From Arenimonas daejeonensis (GTDB taxonomy: Bacteria > Pseudomonadota > Gammaproteobacteria > Xanthomonadales > Xanthomonadaceae): 64,000 bases of DNA. This document shows positions 16,911-27,717 of this stretch, piece by piece. Each line of letters starts with the position of its first letter. Positions within the stretch are counted from its first letter, which is position 1. The notes under the pieces are model-generated. The model ran no database searches and was not told the origin of the DNA. It worked only from the letters and a program-made list of their open reading frames with translations. Position numbers and translations under genes: made by a program. The stretch is from the NCBI RefSeq assembly GCF_007993735.1, contig NZ_CP042453.1:1364001-1428000 (forward strand), in the 5' to 3' direction.

Positions 16911-17471
16911 ATGACACAACCTCGCTGCTCAATGACAGGGGTCGAAATAAAGCCTGGCGATGGCGTCTGGGACGATGGCGAATGGATCAGCTGGGAGTGG
17001 ATCAACTCTCAACTGGATATCGAGTCGGAGGAAGGTCCCGAATCTGTCGAATCTGTTGAACCCTACCAGAGCAGGGAGGGATTTCCCTTCAGTGTTCTGA
17101 AGCAAATAGAAATTTTTCAGGACCTGGTTGGATGCGCGCAGCGACACTTTGAAAACACAGGGAGATACCTGCAGATTTGGGGTGAACTTGGTGAGATCTA
17201 CGCGGAGATCAGATGCGGGCTTCGCCGCCATGGAACTAACAAGGCAGGCTCTGACGGCACCATTGCGGGGAAGTTGGTTGAGGTGAAGACAATTTCCCCC
17301 GAAAAGACGACCAATCGGGTGCTGGTAAAAAGCCAGGGTGACTTTGAACAGCTGCTAATTGTTCGAATCAATCAGGATTTCGAGTTCAGCGCCAAGCTGT
17401 TCGACAGATCTGAGCTCAAAGGCATCGGCGGAAAATTCTTGAAAGGGTGTATTGAAGACGGACCGGAGTGA
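16911..17471 (+). CDS. Orphan PD-(D/E)XK nuclease-like protein
   Basis: Residues D115 and E124-x-K126 in GSDGTIAGKLVEVKTI, followed by RVLVKSQGDFEQLLIVRI, have the spacing and strand order of a PD-(D/E)XK nuclease or Holliday-resolvase fold. The N-terminal 60 residues are acidic (DIESEEGPESVESVE). Composition is distinctly AT-richer than both neighbours, which suggests recent acquisition. No methyltransferase or other restriction partner is adjacent. Start 16911 has AAGGTAGG upstream. The function could be restriction, DNA repair or anti-phage; this is inference from the motif alone. Confidence 0.6.
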   Translation: MTQPRCSMTGVEIKPGDGVWDDGEWISWEWINSQLDIESEEGPESVESVEPYQSREGFPFSVLKQIEIFQDLVGCAQRHFENTGRYLQIWGELGEIYAEIRCGLRRHGTNKAGSDGTIAGKLVEVKTISPEKTTNRVLVKSQGDFEQLLIVRINQDFEFSAKLFDRSELKGIGGKFLKGCIEDGPE

Positions 17472-17492
17472 CGCCTGAGAAAATAGTCGATC

Positions 17493-18491
17493 TCAGGCGA
17501 CCGCCGGCAGTTCTGGCGCAAGTCCGGCAGCGAGTGCATCGAAATAGTCCCGCGTCAGCCGCAGCTGTTCGGCGGCCGTTTCGGCGCGGTTGACCACGGC
17601 GCGGAAGGCGGCGTTTTCCGGCCGGTCCTTCGCATACCAGCCCAGGTGTTTGCGGGCGATGCGCACGCCGGACAGTTCGCCGTAGAAGACGTGCAGGTGC
17701 TCGAGGTGGCCGATCAGGATGTCGCGCACTTCCTGCAGGCCCGGTTCCGGCAGTTTTTCGCCGGTGGCCAGGTAGTGCGCGATCTCGCGGAAGATCCACG
17801 GCCGGCCCTGCGCGGCGCGTCCCACCAGCACGGCGTCGGCGCCGGTGTGGCGCAGCACGAAGGCGGCCTTCTCCGGCGAGTCCACGTCGCCGTTGGCGAA
17901 CACGGGGATGCGCAGCGCGGCCTTCACCGCGGCGATGGTTTCGTATTCGGCCACGCCGGTGTACTGCTGGTCGCGCGTGCGGCCGTGCACGGCCAGTGCA
18001 GCGATGCCGCTGTCTTCGGCGATGCGGGCGATGGTGAGCGCATTGCGGTTGTCGGCGTTCCAGCCGGTGCGGATCTTCAGCGTCACCGGCACGTCCACGG
18101 CCGACACCACCGCGGACAGGATGCGCGCCACCAGCGCCTCGTCGCGCATCAGCGCCGAACCGGCCCAGGCATTGCAGACCTTCTTGGCCGGGCAGCCCAT
18201 GTTGATGTCGATGATCTGCGCGCCGTGGTCCACGTTGTAACGCGCCGCCTCGGCCAGTACCTCGGGCACGGTGCCGGCGATCTGCACGCTGATCGGCGCC
18301 GGTTCGCCGTCGTGGTCCATGCGGTGCAGCGACTTCTCGGTCTTCCACAGGCGCGGGTCGGACGTGGTCATTTCCGACACGCACAGCCCGGCGCCCAGGC
18401 GCTTGCACAGCATCCGGAAGGGCTTGTCGGTGACGCCGGCCATCGGGGCCAGCACCAGCGGCGGATCGAAAAGGTAGGGGCCGATCTGCAT
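17493..18491 (-). CDS. dusB: tRNA-dihydrouridine synthase B
   Basis: An FMN enzyme that reduces uridine in the tRNA D-loop with NADPH. Motifs: LVLAPMAGVTDKPFRMLC at the N-terminus, DINMGCPAKKVCNAWAGSAL with the catalytic Cys, then ALAVHGRTRDQQY and VFANGDV (phosphate binding). The 332-residue length and motif wording fit DusB. In enterobacteria dusB precedes fis, but no fis follows here; the neighbour downstream is the convergent orphan gene. ATG at 18491 begins MQIGPYLF, the expected start. Confidence 0.93.
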   Translation of the reverse strand: MQIGPYLFDPPLVLAPMAGVTDKPFRMLCKRLGAGLCVSEMTTSDPRLWKTEKSLHRMDHDGEPAPISVQIAGTVPEVLAEAARYNVDHGAQIIDINMGCPAKKVCNAWAGSALMRDEALVARILSAVVSAVDVPVTLKIRTGWNADNRNALTIARIAEDSGIAALAVHGRTRDQQYTGVAEYETIAAVKAALRIPVFANGDVDSPEKAAFVLRHTGADAVLVGRAAQGRPWIFREIAHYLATGEKLPEPGLQEVRDILIGHLEHLHVFYGELSGVRIARKHLGWYAKDRPENAAFRAVVNRAETAAEQLRLTRDYFDALAAGLAPELPAVA

Positions 18492-18529
18492 GCGGCGATT
18501 CTATCGCGCCGCCGTGGCGCGGGCCGGGC

Positions 18530-19485
18530 TCAGGGCGCAGTTCGGCCGCCCGCGGCATGGCCAGCGCGGCGCCGAGGCGTTCGGTCGATTGCCCGGCGTA
18601 TCGGGTGGCGTAGGCCACGGCCTCGGCGAACACGCTGCCGTCCCCGGATGCGAGCCGGGCCGCCAGGGCGCCATTGAAGGCGTCGCCGGCACCGGTGGTG
18701 TCCACGGGCGTGACGTTGGCGGCGGGCATGCGATAGCAGGACGTGCTGTCGCCGCGGCGGTCGTCGCCGTGCGAGACGAAAGCGCCGGACGCGCCGAGCG
18801 TCAGCACGATCGTGGCGCGCGGGGCGAGCTCGCGGCACATGGCATGCAGCGCCGCATCATTGAGGCCGGCGATGCTTTCCGCCGCCAGGCCGCGGCCGGT
18901 GTGCCGGGACAGCAGGGCGGAGAATTCGGTTTCGTTCGGGGTCAGCACGTCGGCGGCGGCCAGCAGTACGTCGCTGGTCGGTGCATTCACCGGCGCGGGG
19001 TTGAGCAGGGCCAGCGCGCCGGCGGCGGCCCCGGCCTGCAGCGCGCGCAGCACCGCGTCGGGCGCGACTTCCAGCTGCACCAGCACGACGGCCGCGTCGG
19101 CGAAGTCGTGCTGCTGCGCGGCGACGAAGTCTTCGCCCAGCGCGGCATTCGCGCCGGGCGCGACCACGATGACGTTGTGCCCGGCGTTGTCCACGAAGAT
19201 GCCGGCGGTGCCGGAGGCGATGTCGGGAAACACTTCCGCGCGCAGCGTGATGCCGTCGTCCGCAGCCAGCGCGCGGGCATTGGCGGCCGCGGCGTCATCG
19301 CCCAGCGCGGTGATGAACACGGTGCGGGCGCCCGCGCGCGCCGATGCCACGGCCTGGTTGAAGCCCTTGCCGCCGGGGCCCGTCAGGTAGGCGCCCAGCC
19401 GCGTCGCGCCGGGCGCGGGCAGGTGGTCGGCGGACCAGACATGGTCCTGGTTGTAGGAGCCGACGACGACGACCGTGCCGGCCAC
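18530..19485 (-). CDS. rbsK: Ribokinase (PfkB family), frameshift near the stop
   Basis: Phosphorylates ribose (ribokinase-like sugar kinase, PfkB family). Motifs: GPGGKGFNQAVASAR near residue 38, NPAPVN, LTPNETEF, and the catalytic DTTGAGDAFNGALAARLASG. The reading frame does not stop after this domain but runs through the antisense of dusB, which is implausible. Adding one G to G18533-18535 (C on the coding strand) creates a stop at 18530 directly after AELRP, giving about 318 residues. It starts three bases after the nucleoside transporter stop, so the two form an operon in which ribose from imported nucleosides could be salvaged. Confidence 0.85.
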
Positions 19486-19488
19486 CGG

Positions 19489-20781
19489 TCAGACACCCAG
19501 GCTGGTCAGCACACCGGCAATGGTGGCGGTCATGAAGGTCGCCAGGGTGCCGCCCAGCACGGCGCGCAGGCCGAACTTGGCCAGGTCCTGGCGGCGTTCG
19601 GGCGCCAGCCCGCCGATGCCGCCGATCTGGATCGCGATCGAGCTGAAGTTGGCGAAGCCGCACAGCGCGTAGGTGGCGATCAGCTTGCCTTTCTCGCTCA
19701 GCACCACGCCTTCGACGTTGCCGTTGACGATCTCGGCCAGCTGCAGGTAGGCGACGAATTCGTTGATCACCACCTTCTGGCCGATCAGCGAACCGACCGT
19801 GGTCGCGTCCTGCCAGGGCACGCCGATCACCCAGGCGATCGGCGCCAGCAGGTAACCGAAGATCGTCGCCAGGTCGGTCGGCTTGCCCAGCCACGCGGCC
19901 AGGCCGGTGATGTCGCCGATCCAGGTCAGCGGCCAGTTGATCAGGGCGATCAGGGCGATGAATGCCAGCAGCATCGCGCCGATGTTCAGCGCCAGGCGCA
20001 GGCCGTCCGCGGCACCGGCGGCGGCGGCGTCGATGACGTTGCTGGTGGTCTTCTCGACTTCCATCTTCACGGTGCCGCGGGTCAGCGGGTTGCCGGTTTC
20101 CGGGATCAGCACCTTGGCCAGCACCAGGGTGGCCGGCGCGGCCATGATCGACGCCGCCAGCAGGTGCTTGGCGTAATAGGCCTGCTCGACCGGGTCGCCG
20201 CCGCCGAGCATGCCGACGTAGGCTGCCAGCACGCCGCCGGCGATGTGCGCCATGCCGCCGATCATCATGGTGATCAGCTCGGACTCGGTCATGCGCGAGA
20301 TGTAGGGGCGCACCGTCAGCGGCGCCTCGGTCTGGCCGATGAAGACGCTGGCGCAGACGCTGGTGGTTTCGGCACCGGATACCTTCATCACCTTGGTGAT
20401 GGCCCAGGCCATGGCCCGCACGATCGCCTGCATCACGCCCAGGTGGTACATCACGCTCATCAGCGCGGCGAAGAAGATGATGGTCGGCAGCACCTGGAAC
20501 GCGAAGATGAAGCCGTACGTCGAGGTGTCCATCAGGCCGCCGAAGATGAAGCTGGAGCCGGCGTTGACGAATTCCAGGATGCGCACGAACAGGTGGCCCA
20601 GCCAGTCGAACACCTCGCGCCCGCCCGGCACCAGCAGCACCAGGGCCGCGAAACCGATCTGCAGGCCGATGCCCGTGATCACCAGCCGCCAGTCCACGGA
20701 CCGCTTGTTGTTGGAAAACAGCCAGGCGATGCCGATGAGAACGGCTAGCCCGAACAGGCCGAACAGGATGCTGCTGATCAT
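19489..20781 (-). CDS. nupC: Concentrative nucleoside transporter (NupC/CNT family)
   Basis: A 430-residue inner-membrane transporter importing nucleosides with H+ or Na+. Family motifs visible: VFIGQTEAPLTVRPYI, the GGMAHIAGGVLAAYVG helix, and LIGQKVVINEFVAYLQL, then YALCGFANFSSIAIQIGG. About nine to ten hydrophobic helices are present. ATG at 20781 begins MISSILFGLFGLAVLI. It leads directly into rbsK. Cation preference cannot be decided from sequence alone. Confidence 0.92.
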   Translation of the reverse strand: MISSILFGLFGLAVLIGIAWLFSNNKRSVDWRLVITGIGLQIGFAALVLLVPGGREVFDWLGHLFVRILEFVNAGSSFIFGGLMDTSTYGFIFAFQVLPTIIFFAALMSVMYHLGVMQAIVRAMAWAITKVMKVSGAETTSVCASVFIGQTEAPLTVRPYISRMTESELITMMIGGMAHIAGGVLAAYVGMLGGGDPVEQAYYAKHLLAASIMAAPATLVLAKVLIPETGNPLTRGTVKMEVEKTTSNVIDAAAAGAADGLRLALNIGAMLLAFIALIALINWPLTWIGDITGLAAWLGKPTDLATIFGYLLAPIAWVIGVPWQDATTVGSLIGQKVVINEFVAYLQLAEIVNGNVEGVVLSEKGKLIATYALCGFANFSSIAIQIGGIGGLAPERRQDLAKFGLRAVLGGTLATFMTATIAGVLTSLGV

Positions 20782-20848
20782 TGCGTTGGGAATCCCCCTG
20801 GGCGATGCGGCAGGGTAGTGCAGGCCCCCGGCCCGGGCAAGGCGAGCG

Positions 20849-21979
20849 CTAGTCCTCGCGGGCGACCACCCGGTTGCGGCCGTTGTCCTTGGCCAGGCGC
20901 AGGCGCTGGTCGGCGCGTTTCATCAGGCCGGGCAGGTCGTGGGCGTCCTGCGGGATGCAGGCCAGGCCGGCGCTGAGCGTGAGCTTGCGGGGTTCGACAT
21001 CGGGCTCGGGCACGAAGGGCGAGGCTTCCAGCCGGCGCCGCAGCTGTTCCATGCGTTCCCAGGCGGCACCGATCGGCAGCCGCAGCAGCAGCACGAATTC
21101 TTCGCCGCCGACCCGGATCAGCGGCTCTTCGTGCGTCAGTTCCTGCCGCATCGTCTTCACCGCATGGCGCAGGGCGCGGTCGCCGGCCAGGTGGCCGAGT
21201 TCGGCATTGATGTGCCGGAAGTGGTCGAGATCTATCAGCGCCAGGCTGAGCGTGCGGCCTTCGTCGCGCGCTTCGTTCACCTGCTGCGGCACGCGGGTGT
21301 TGAGGTAGCTGCGGTTGGGCAGGCCGGTCAGGCCGTCGGTGCCCGACAGCTGGGTCAGGCGCTGGGCGCGGAACACCACGACGGCGGTCATCAGCGTCAC
21401 GGCGATCAGCAGCACCAGGCGCTGCAGCTGGCTGGAGGTGCTGACGGTGCCGTAGGCGGCCGACACCAGCGGTTCGCTGGACAGCATCACCACGGCCAGC
21501 CACAACAGGGCCGACTGCAGCAGGGCCAACACGCCCGCGAACAGCGTGACACGCACGTCATGCCGCAGCGCGGTGGCGAAGATCGCCAGCAGGTAACAGC
21601 ACCAGACCACGACGCTGTTGAGCGCGGCCACCGGCGTCACCAGCCCCAGCAGCACCAGCACCAGGGTGACCAGGCTGACGTCGAAGCCGGTCGAGGCCAT
21701 CGGCAACCAGGCATGACGGCGCCTGTGCTTGGCCAGGTGCAGCCAGAGCCGGCTGAGCGCCAGCACCACCAACGCGCCGAACAGCCCGACCGCGGTTTCT
21801 TCCGGCTGGCCGCCGGAAAGGTGGTTGAGGGCCGGCAGCAGCAGCAACAGCATGGCCAGCACCATGCGCAGGCGCGCGACCAGCAGTTCGCCGCCGGCGC
21901 CGACCTCGAGCAGGATCTCGTCCGGCGCTTCGCGCAGGGACTGGGCCAGGTCGTCGATGGTTTCGCGAAGGGTGCTCAC
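20849..21979 (-). CDS. Membrane-anchored diguanylate cyclase
   Basis: Synthesises c-di-GMP from two GTP. The N-terminus has about six hydrophobic helices (MASE-like sensor region, residues about 30-200). The C-terminus is a GGDEF domain: GTDGLTGLPNRSYLN, then LIDLDHFRHINAELGHLAGD and the active-site loop RVGGEEF. The loop is intact (GGEEF), so the enzyme should be active. The RxxD inhibitory site five residues upstream is absent, which predicts weak product inhibition. GTG at 21979 (VSTLRETIDDLA) is taken as the start; the frame stays open upstream through the GDT1 gene. It is adjacent to nupC on the same strand. Confidence 0.88.
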   Translation of the reverse strand: MSTLRETIDDLAQSLREAPDEILLEVGAGGELLVARLRMVLAMLLLLLPALNHLSGGQPEETAVGLFGALVVLALSRLWLHLAKHRRRHAWLPMASTGFDVSLVTLVLVLLGLVTPVAALNSVVVWCCYLLAIFATALRHDVRVTLFAGVLALLQSALLWLAVVMLSSEPLVSAAYGTVSTSSQLQRLVLLIAVTLMTAVVVFRAQRLTQLSGTDGLTGLPNRSYLNTRVPQQVNEARDEGRTLSLALIDLDHFRHINAELGHLAGDRALRHAVKTMRQELTHEEPLIRVGGEEFVLLLRLPIGAAWERMEQLRRRLEASPFVPEPDVEPRKLTLSAGLACIPQDAHDLPGLMKRADQRLRLAKDNGRNRVVARED

Positions 21980-22055
21980 GCCGGGGGTCGTGGCCTTGGA
22001 AAGGATGCGCCGAGGATAGCCGGCGCGGCCCCGCGCTGTCAGGCGAACGAAGGCA

Positions 22056-22621
22056 CTAGCCGGGCAGGCCGCGCAGCGCCACCCACAGCGCCAGGCCCAC
22101 GAACAGCGCGGCGGCGGCCCAGCGTGCCGCCTTGAGCGGCAGCTTCGCGGCGAAGCGCGCGCCCAGCAGCACCACCGGCACGTTGGCCACGGCCATGCCC
22201 AGGTGGTGCCGGCGACCACCTGCCACAGCGGCGAGTACTGCGCCGCCAGCACGACGGTGGCGACCTGGGTCTTGTCGCCGATCTCGACGATGAAGAAGGC
22301 GATGAGGGTGGCGAGGAAGGGCCCGAAGCGCGGCGGCTTGACCTCGTCTTCGTCGAGTTTGTCGGGAACCAGCGCCCAGGCGGCGACCGCCAGGAAAGAC
22401 ACCACCACGCCCCAGCGCAGCCACTGCGGGTCGATCCACTGCGTGACCAGGGCGCCGAACCAGCCGGCCAGCGCATGGTTGAGAAGGGTGGCCGCAAGGA
22501 TGCCGGCGATGATCGGCCAGGGTTTGCGGTAGCGCGCGGCCAGCACCAGGGCCAGCAGCTGGGTCTTGTCGCCGATTTCGGCGACGGCCACGGCCAGGGT
22601 GGAAACGAACAATGCGTCCAA
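22056..22621 (-). CDS. GDT1/UPF0016-family cation exporter (frameshifted)
   Basis: A small inner-membrane transporter of the GDT1/TMEM165 family, linked to Mn2+ or Ca2+ export. It has the duplicated signature: AEIGDKTQLLALVLAARYRK in the first half and VEIGDKTQVATVVLAAQYS in the second. The second half breaks at the GG of 22202-22203; adding one base joins AGTT to LGMAVANVPVVLLGARFAAK. The start is the TTG at 22621 (LDALFVSTLAVAVAEIGDK), preceded by GGAG at a good spacing. I could not recognise a yybP-ykoY manganese riboswitch in the leader. Confidence 0.85.
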
Positions 22622-22687
22622 GAAAAACTCCGGGGCCGGGACGCAGGGCGGGGGAGGCCGGCGCCTCGCGGCCCGGCCCGGACCATG

Positions 22688-22719
22688 AAAAAGGGCGCGC
22701 CGCCAACGCGACGCGCCCT
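22688..22719 (-). terminator. Rho-independent terminator of the sigma/PDZ operon
   Basis: On the minus strand, AGGGCGCG and CGCGCCCT form a GC-rich stem followed by TTTTT. It lies 22 bases after the PDZ gene stop. Confidence 0.8.
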
Positions 22720-22740
22720 GCATTCTAAGCCATCACCCGC

Positions 22741-24032
22741 TTATTGCTCCGACGGCGCCTCGGTCCGGATCACGATGTGTTCGCGGCCTTCGTCGTCCAC
22801 CCAGTGCTGGCGGCTGACGATGCGGGCGACGACGCCGTCGGCCAGGGCCAGGGTTTCGCCGGGTGCCGGGGCGGGTGGCGCCGGCGGTGCGTCTGGGACA
22901 GGGGCCGCGGGCGGTGCAGGCGGAGCGGGCGGGGTCGGCGCGACCTTGGGCGTGCGCGGTGCCGGCGGGGCCGGAGGCGCGGGCGGGGCGGGGGTGCAGG
23001 CGGGGCGTACCAGCGCACGCCGGGGGCGTCGGGCACGGTGACTTCGACGGTGCGCGGCTTGCGTTCGCGCAGCAGGTCCACCTTCACCTTTTCGCCGTCG
23101 TCCTGGTCGCGCAGGGCGCGCATCGCGTCACGCGGCGAGTTCACCGCGGCGCCGTCGATCTTCTGGATCACGTCGCCCGGCTCCAGCGTCTCCAGGCCGG
23201 CGCCGCCGCTCAGCACGAGCACGCCGCTGCTGGTGCCGAAGTAGCGGCCCAGCTGCGGGTTCATCGAAGCCAGGTTCAGGCCGCTCCAGCGATAGGCCTG
23301 GGTGAGCGCGGGAAAACTGCAGTCGTCGTCGCCGGGCGGGCAGGGCGCGGCAGCCATGCGGGCGATTTCCATCTGCACGCGCGGGTCGATCACCGGCGTG
23401 GCGCGGGCGTATTCGCGCGCCGCACGTTCGGCGGCCCGTGCCCGCTCCGCGGTCAGCACCTGGACCTGCGGGGTTTCACTGCTGGAGAAAACCATCACGC
23501 GGTCGAGTTTTTCGGCCTTTACCGTGGCCTGGGCGGACTTGCCGTCGCGCGAGTAGCCCAGCCGCAGCGACTGACCTTCCTTGAGGCCGTCCAGCAGGCC
23601 GCGCGCCTGTTCGATGGCGGCGTCGCCTTTGGCGCTGATCGCCTTGCCGTCCACGCTGAGCAGCATGTCGTTGGCGCGCAGGCCGGCCTTGGCGGCCGGG
23701 CCGTTGGGCGTGACCGCGGCGATGCGCACGCCGGCCCAGTCCGGGCTGGCGCCCATCACGATGCCGATAGCGGGCCGGCCGCCGAAGGCGTCGAAGGAAT
23801 TGAAGGATTCGACATTGAAGCTGTAGGCATTGGCACCGGATTCGCCCAGTTCGCGGGTGAGTTCGGACACGCGGCGGGCGCTGCGGTTGAGTTCGGCACG
23901 CGCGCGTTCGAGTTCGGCGCGCTTGGCGGCTTCGGCGGCGGCCGTCTCGGCGCTGGCCTTCGGCGTGTCGGCGGCCTGGGCGGTGGCCGCCAGCGCGGCG
24001 GCCACCAACAGGGAAATCAGGCGGAACTTCAT
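22741..24032 (-). CDS. Periplasmic protein with two PDZ domains (frameshifted)
   Basis: The signal peptide MKFRLISLLVAAALAATAQA is followed by a coiled-coil-like segment (residues about 25-60). A first PDZ domain follows (AVTPNGPAAKAGLRANDMLL) and a second (GGAGLETLEPGDVIQKIDG). Then comes a Pro/Ala-rich linker and a conserved end LADGVVARIVSRQHWVD. No protease triad is visible, so it is probably a PDZ adaptor or sensor. The linker is broken at G22990-22994; one added base restores the C-terminus ending at the TAA at 22741. It is third in an operon after an ECF sigma factor and a membrane protein, which suggests a part in envelope-stress signalling (inferred). Confidence 0.8.
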
Positions 24033-24063
24033 GGGGTCATTCCTCGTGGGGCGAAGTGGGGTG

Positions 24064-24626
24064 TCAGAAGGTGGCGACCAGGGCGCCGTCGAGCGTGTCG
24101 CCGTCGGTGGCGAGCCATTGCGACGTGCCCTGCACGCCGGCGTATTCGCGCAGCAGGCCGACGCGCTGCTGCCAGAGCAGGGCGCGGCTCTCGGCATCAA
24201 GTGTCGGCGCGGACAGCGCGACGTCGATCCGGCGCAGGCGGTCTTCGAATTCCAGGCCGAGCAGGGCGGTGCTGGCGGAAGCCATCTCGTCGTCGGCGAC
24301 GGCGCTGATCAGGTTTTCGAGCCGGGCCGATTCGATCATCAGCGACTCCAGCGGGATCGGTGCGGTGGCCGTGGCCGGGGTGGCGGCGACCGGATCGGTC
24401 ACCGGCGCGGTGGTCGGCGACATCAGGCGCGGCATCAGCGCGGCGACGGCCAGGGTGGCGGCCGCGGCCAGGGCGAACGGCCAGCGTGGGCGTGGACGGC
24501 CGGCGGCGCGGCGATGATGCGGCGCTCCAGCAGCGGCCAGGCGCTGCGGTCCGGCGTTTCCAGCGGCAGCCGGCCGAAGGCTTCGGCGACGCTGATGTCG
24601 GTGTCGCGGGGCGTGGTGTCAGGCAT
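24064..24626 (-). CDS. Putative anti-sigma factor, membrane protein (frameshifted)
   Basis: Starts MPDTTPRDTDISVAEAFGRL with an overlap of the sigma stop (ATG at 24626). A single membrane helix (WPFALAAAATLAVAAL) is followed by a periplasmic part with ESLMIESARLENLISAV and WQQRVGLLREYA. Position and topology fit an anti-sigma factor, although no ZAS motif is visible. The frame breaks at 24498-24499; one added base (CC to CCC on the coding strand) joins the cytoplasmic and membrane parts. It lies between the sigma gene and the PDZ gene and is co-transcribed with both. Confidence 0.7.
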
Positions 24627-25200
24627 GGGAAGTTGCCTCCTGTTCGATCTTCAGCAGCTCGCGCAACCTGCGGGTGCCGCGTGCGAGCTGGGACTTGGAG
24701 AAGCTGGCGGTCTTGCCCATCAGGCCGGCGATCTCTTCGTGGGTGTAACCCTCGGCGTGGTAGAGCCAGATCACGCTGCGGGTGGTGTCGGGCATGCGGC
24801 CCAGGGCGCGGGTGAGCAGGGCGGCGTCGGCGGCGGCCGGCGGCAGCATCGTGTCGTGGTTTTCGAGCTCTATCTCGTCCGAGTCCTCGGTGAAGGGCGT
24901 GCGGTTGCGCTTGCGCAGCTTCATCAGGGCTTCGTTGACGGCGATCTGCCGCAGCCAGCCCCAGAAGGGTGACTCGGAGCGGAACTCGCCGATGCGGTCG
25001 AAGAGTTTGAGCATGGTGTCCTGCAGCACGTCCTGGGCCTCCTCGCGCTCGCCGGTGAGGCGCAGCGCCAGGGTGAAGACCGGCCGCTCGAACCGGCGGT
25101 AGATCTGCTCGAACGCGCTCGCCTCGCCCCGCTTGGCGCGGGCGAGCAGCGTGTCTGGCACATCGATCGCGAAGGACGAGGGTGGGCTCACATCGGTCAT
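24619..25200 (-). CDS. ECF RNA polymerase sigma factor
   Basis: A 193-residue ECF sigma factor. Region 2: LARAKRGEASAFEQIYRRF, EEAQDVLQDTMLKLFDRI, then FWGWLRQIAVNEALMKLR. Region 4: LGRMPDTTRSVIWLYHAEGY and THEEIAGLMGKTASFSKSQL. It probably directs its own operon under release from the downstream membrane protein. ATG at 25200 begins MTDVSPPSSFAID. Immediately upstream is a REP-like inverted repeat, so the promoter region is short. Confidence 0.9.
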   Translation of the reverse strand: MTDVSPPSSFAIDVPDTLLARAKRGEASAFEQIYRRFERPVFTLALRLTGEREEAQDVLQDTMLKLFDRIGEFRSESPFWGWLRQIAVNEALMKLRKRNRTPFTEDSDEIELENHDTMLPPAAADAALLTRALGRMPDTTRSVIWLYHAEGYTHEEIAGLMGKTASFSKSQLARGTRRLRELLKIEQEATSHA

Positions 25201-25236
25201 GGATGCGGCGGGACGGAAAAGGGTCGCAGGGGGAAT

Positions 25237-25311
25237 GGGGTCAGGTTCACTATTCCGGGCCGGATACCCGGCCTTGGACCAGATTACGCCCCCGGAAAGT
25301 GGACCTGGCCC
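25237..25311. repeat. REP-like inverted repeat (GGGGTCAGGTTCACT family)
   Basis: The left arm GGGGTCAGGTTCACTATTCC (25237-25256) and the right arm CCGGAAAGTGGACCTGGCCC (25292-25311) form an imperfect inverted repeat. The left arm shares its first 15 bases with the perfect copy at 38646-38720. Confidence 0.65.
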
Positions 25312-25331
25312 TTTTCGCTTGCCGCCCGGAA

Positions 25332-25364
25332 AAGAAAAAGGGCCAGGGAAATCCCCGGCCCTTT
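25332..25364 (-). terminator. Terminator of the first TonB receptor gene
   Basis: On the minus strand, AAAGGGCCGGGGATTTCCCT continues GGCCCTTTTT: a long stem followed by a T-rich tail, 25 bases after the receptor stop. Confidence 0.8.
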
Positions 25365-25388
25365 CTTCGACAAGCCTGGCCGCCGGGC

Positions 25389-27578
<2,190 letters not shown>

Positions 27579-27636
27579 GCGGGGACATTCCATAGGGCCG
27601 GCCGGGCCGGCGAACCGTTAAGATTTTATTACGATC

Positions 27637-27655
27637 AAGAACGATTCGCAATAGC
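27637..27655 (-). promoter_or_regulatory. Fur-box-like site upstream of the TonB receptor
   Basis: On the minus strand, GCTATTGCGAATCGTTCTT matches 12 of 19 positions of the Fur consensus. It lies between the receptor and the divergent qmcA-like gene. Confidence 0.6.
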
Positions 27656-27717
27656 ATTGGCGCCCGGCCAGCGGCGCCACCCTATAGACTGTGGCCAGGC
27701 AAACGGGGAGCTCAGCC

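Noticed and set aside
17416-18530. Fusion of ribokinase with a long C-terminal extension
   Set aside because: The extension is the shifted antisense reading across dusB. A one-base repair gives a stop right after the kinase domain.
22622-22690. Manganese (yybP-ykoY) riboswitch before the GDT1 gene
   Set aside because: Expected for some Mn exporters, but I could not find the conserved loops; the visible structure is the terminator of the upstream operon.
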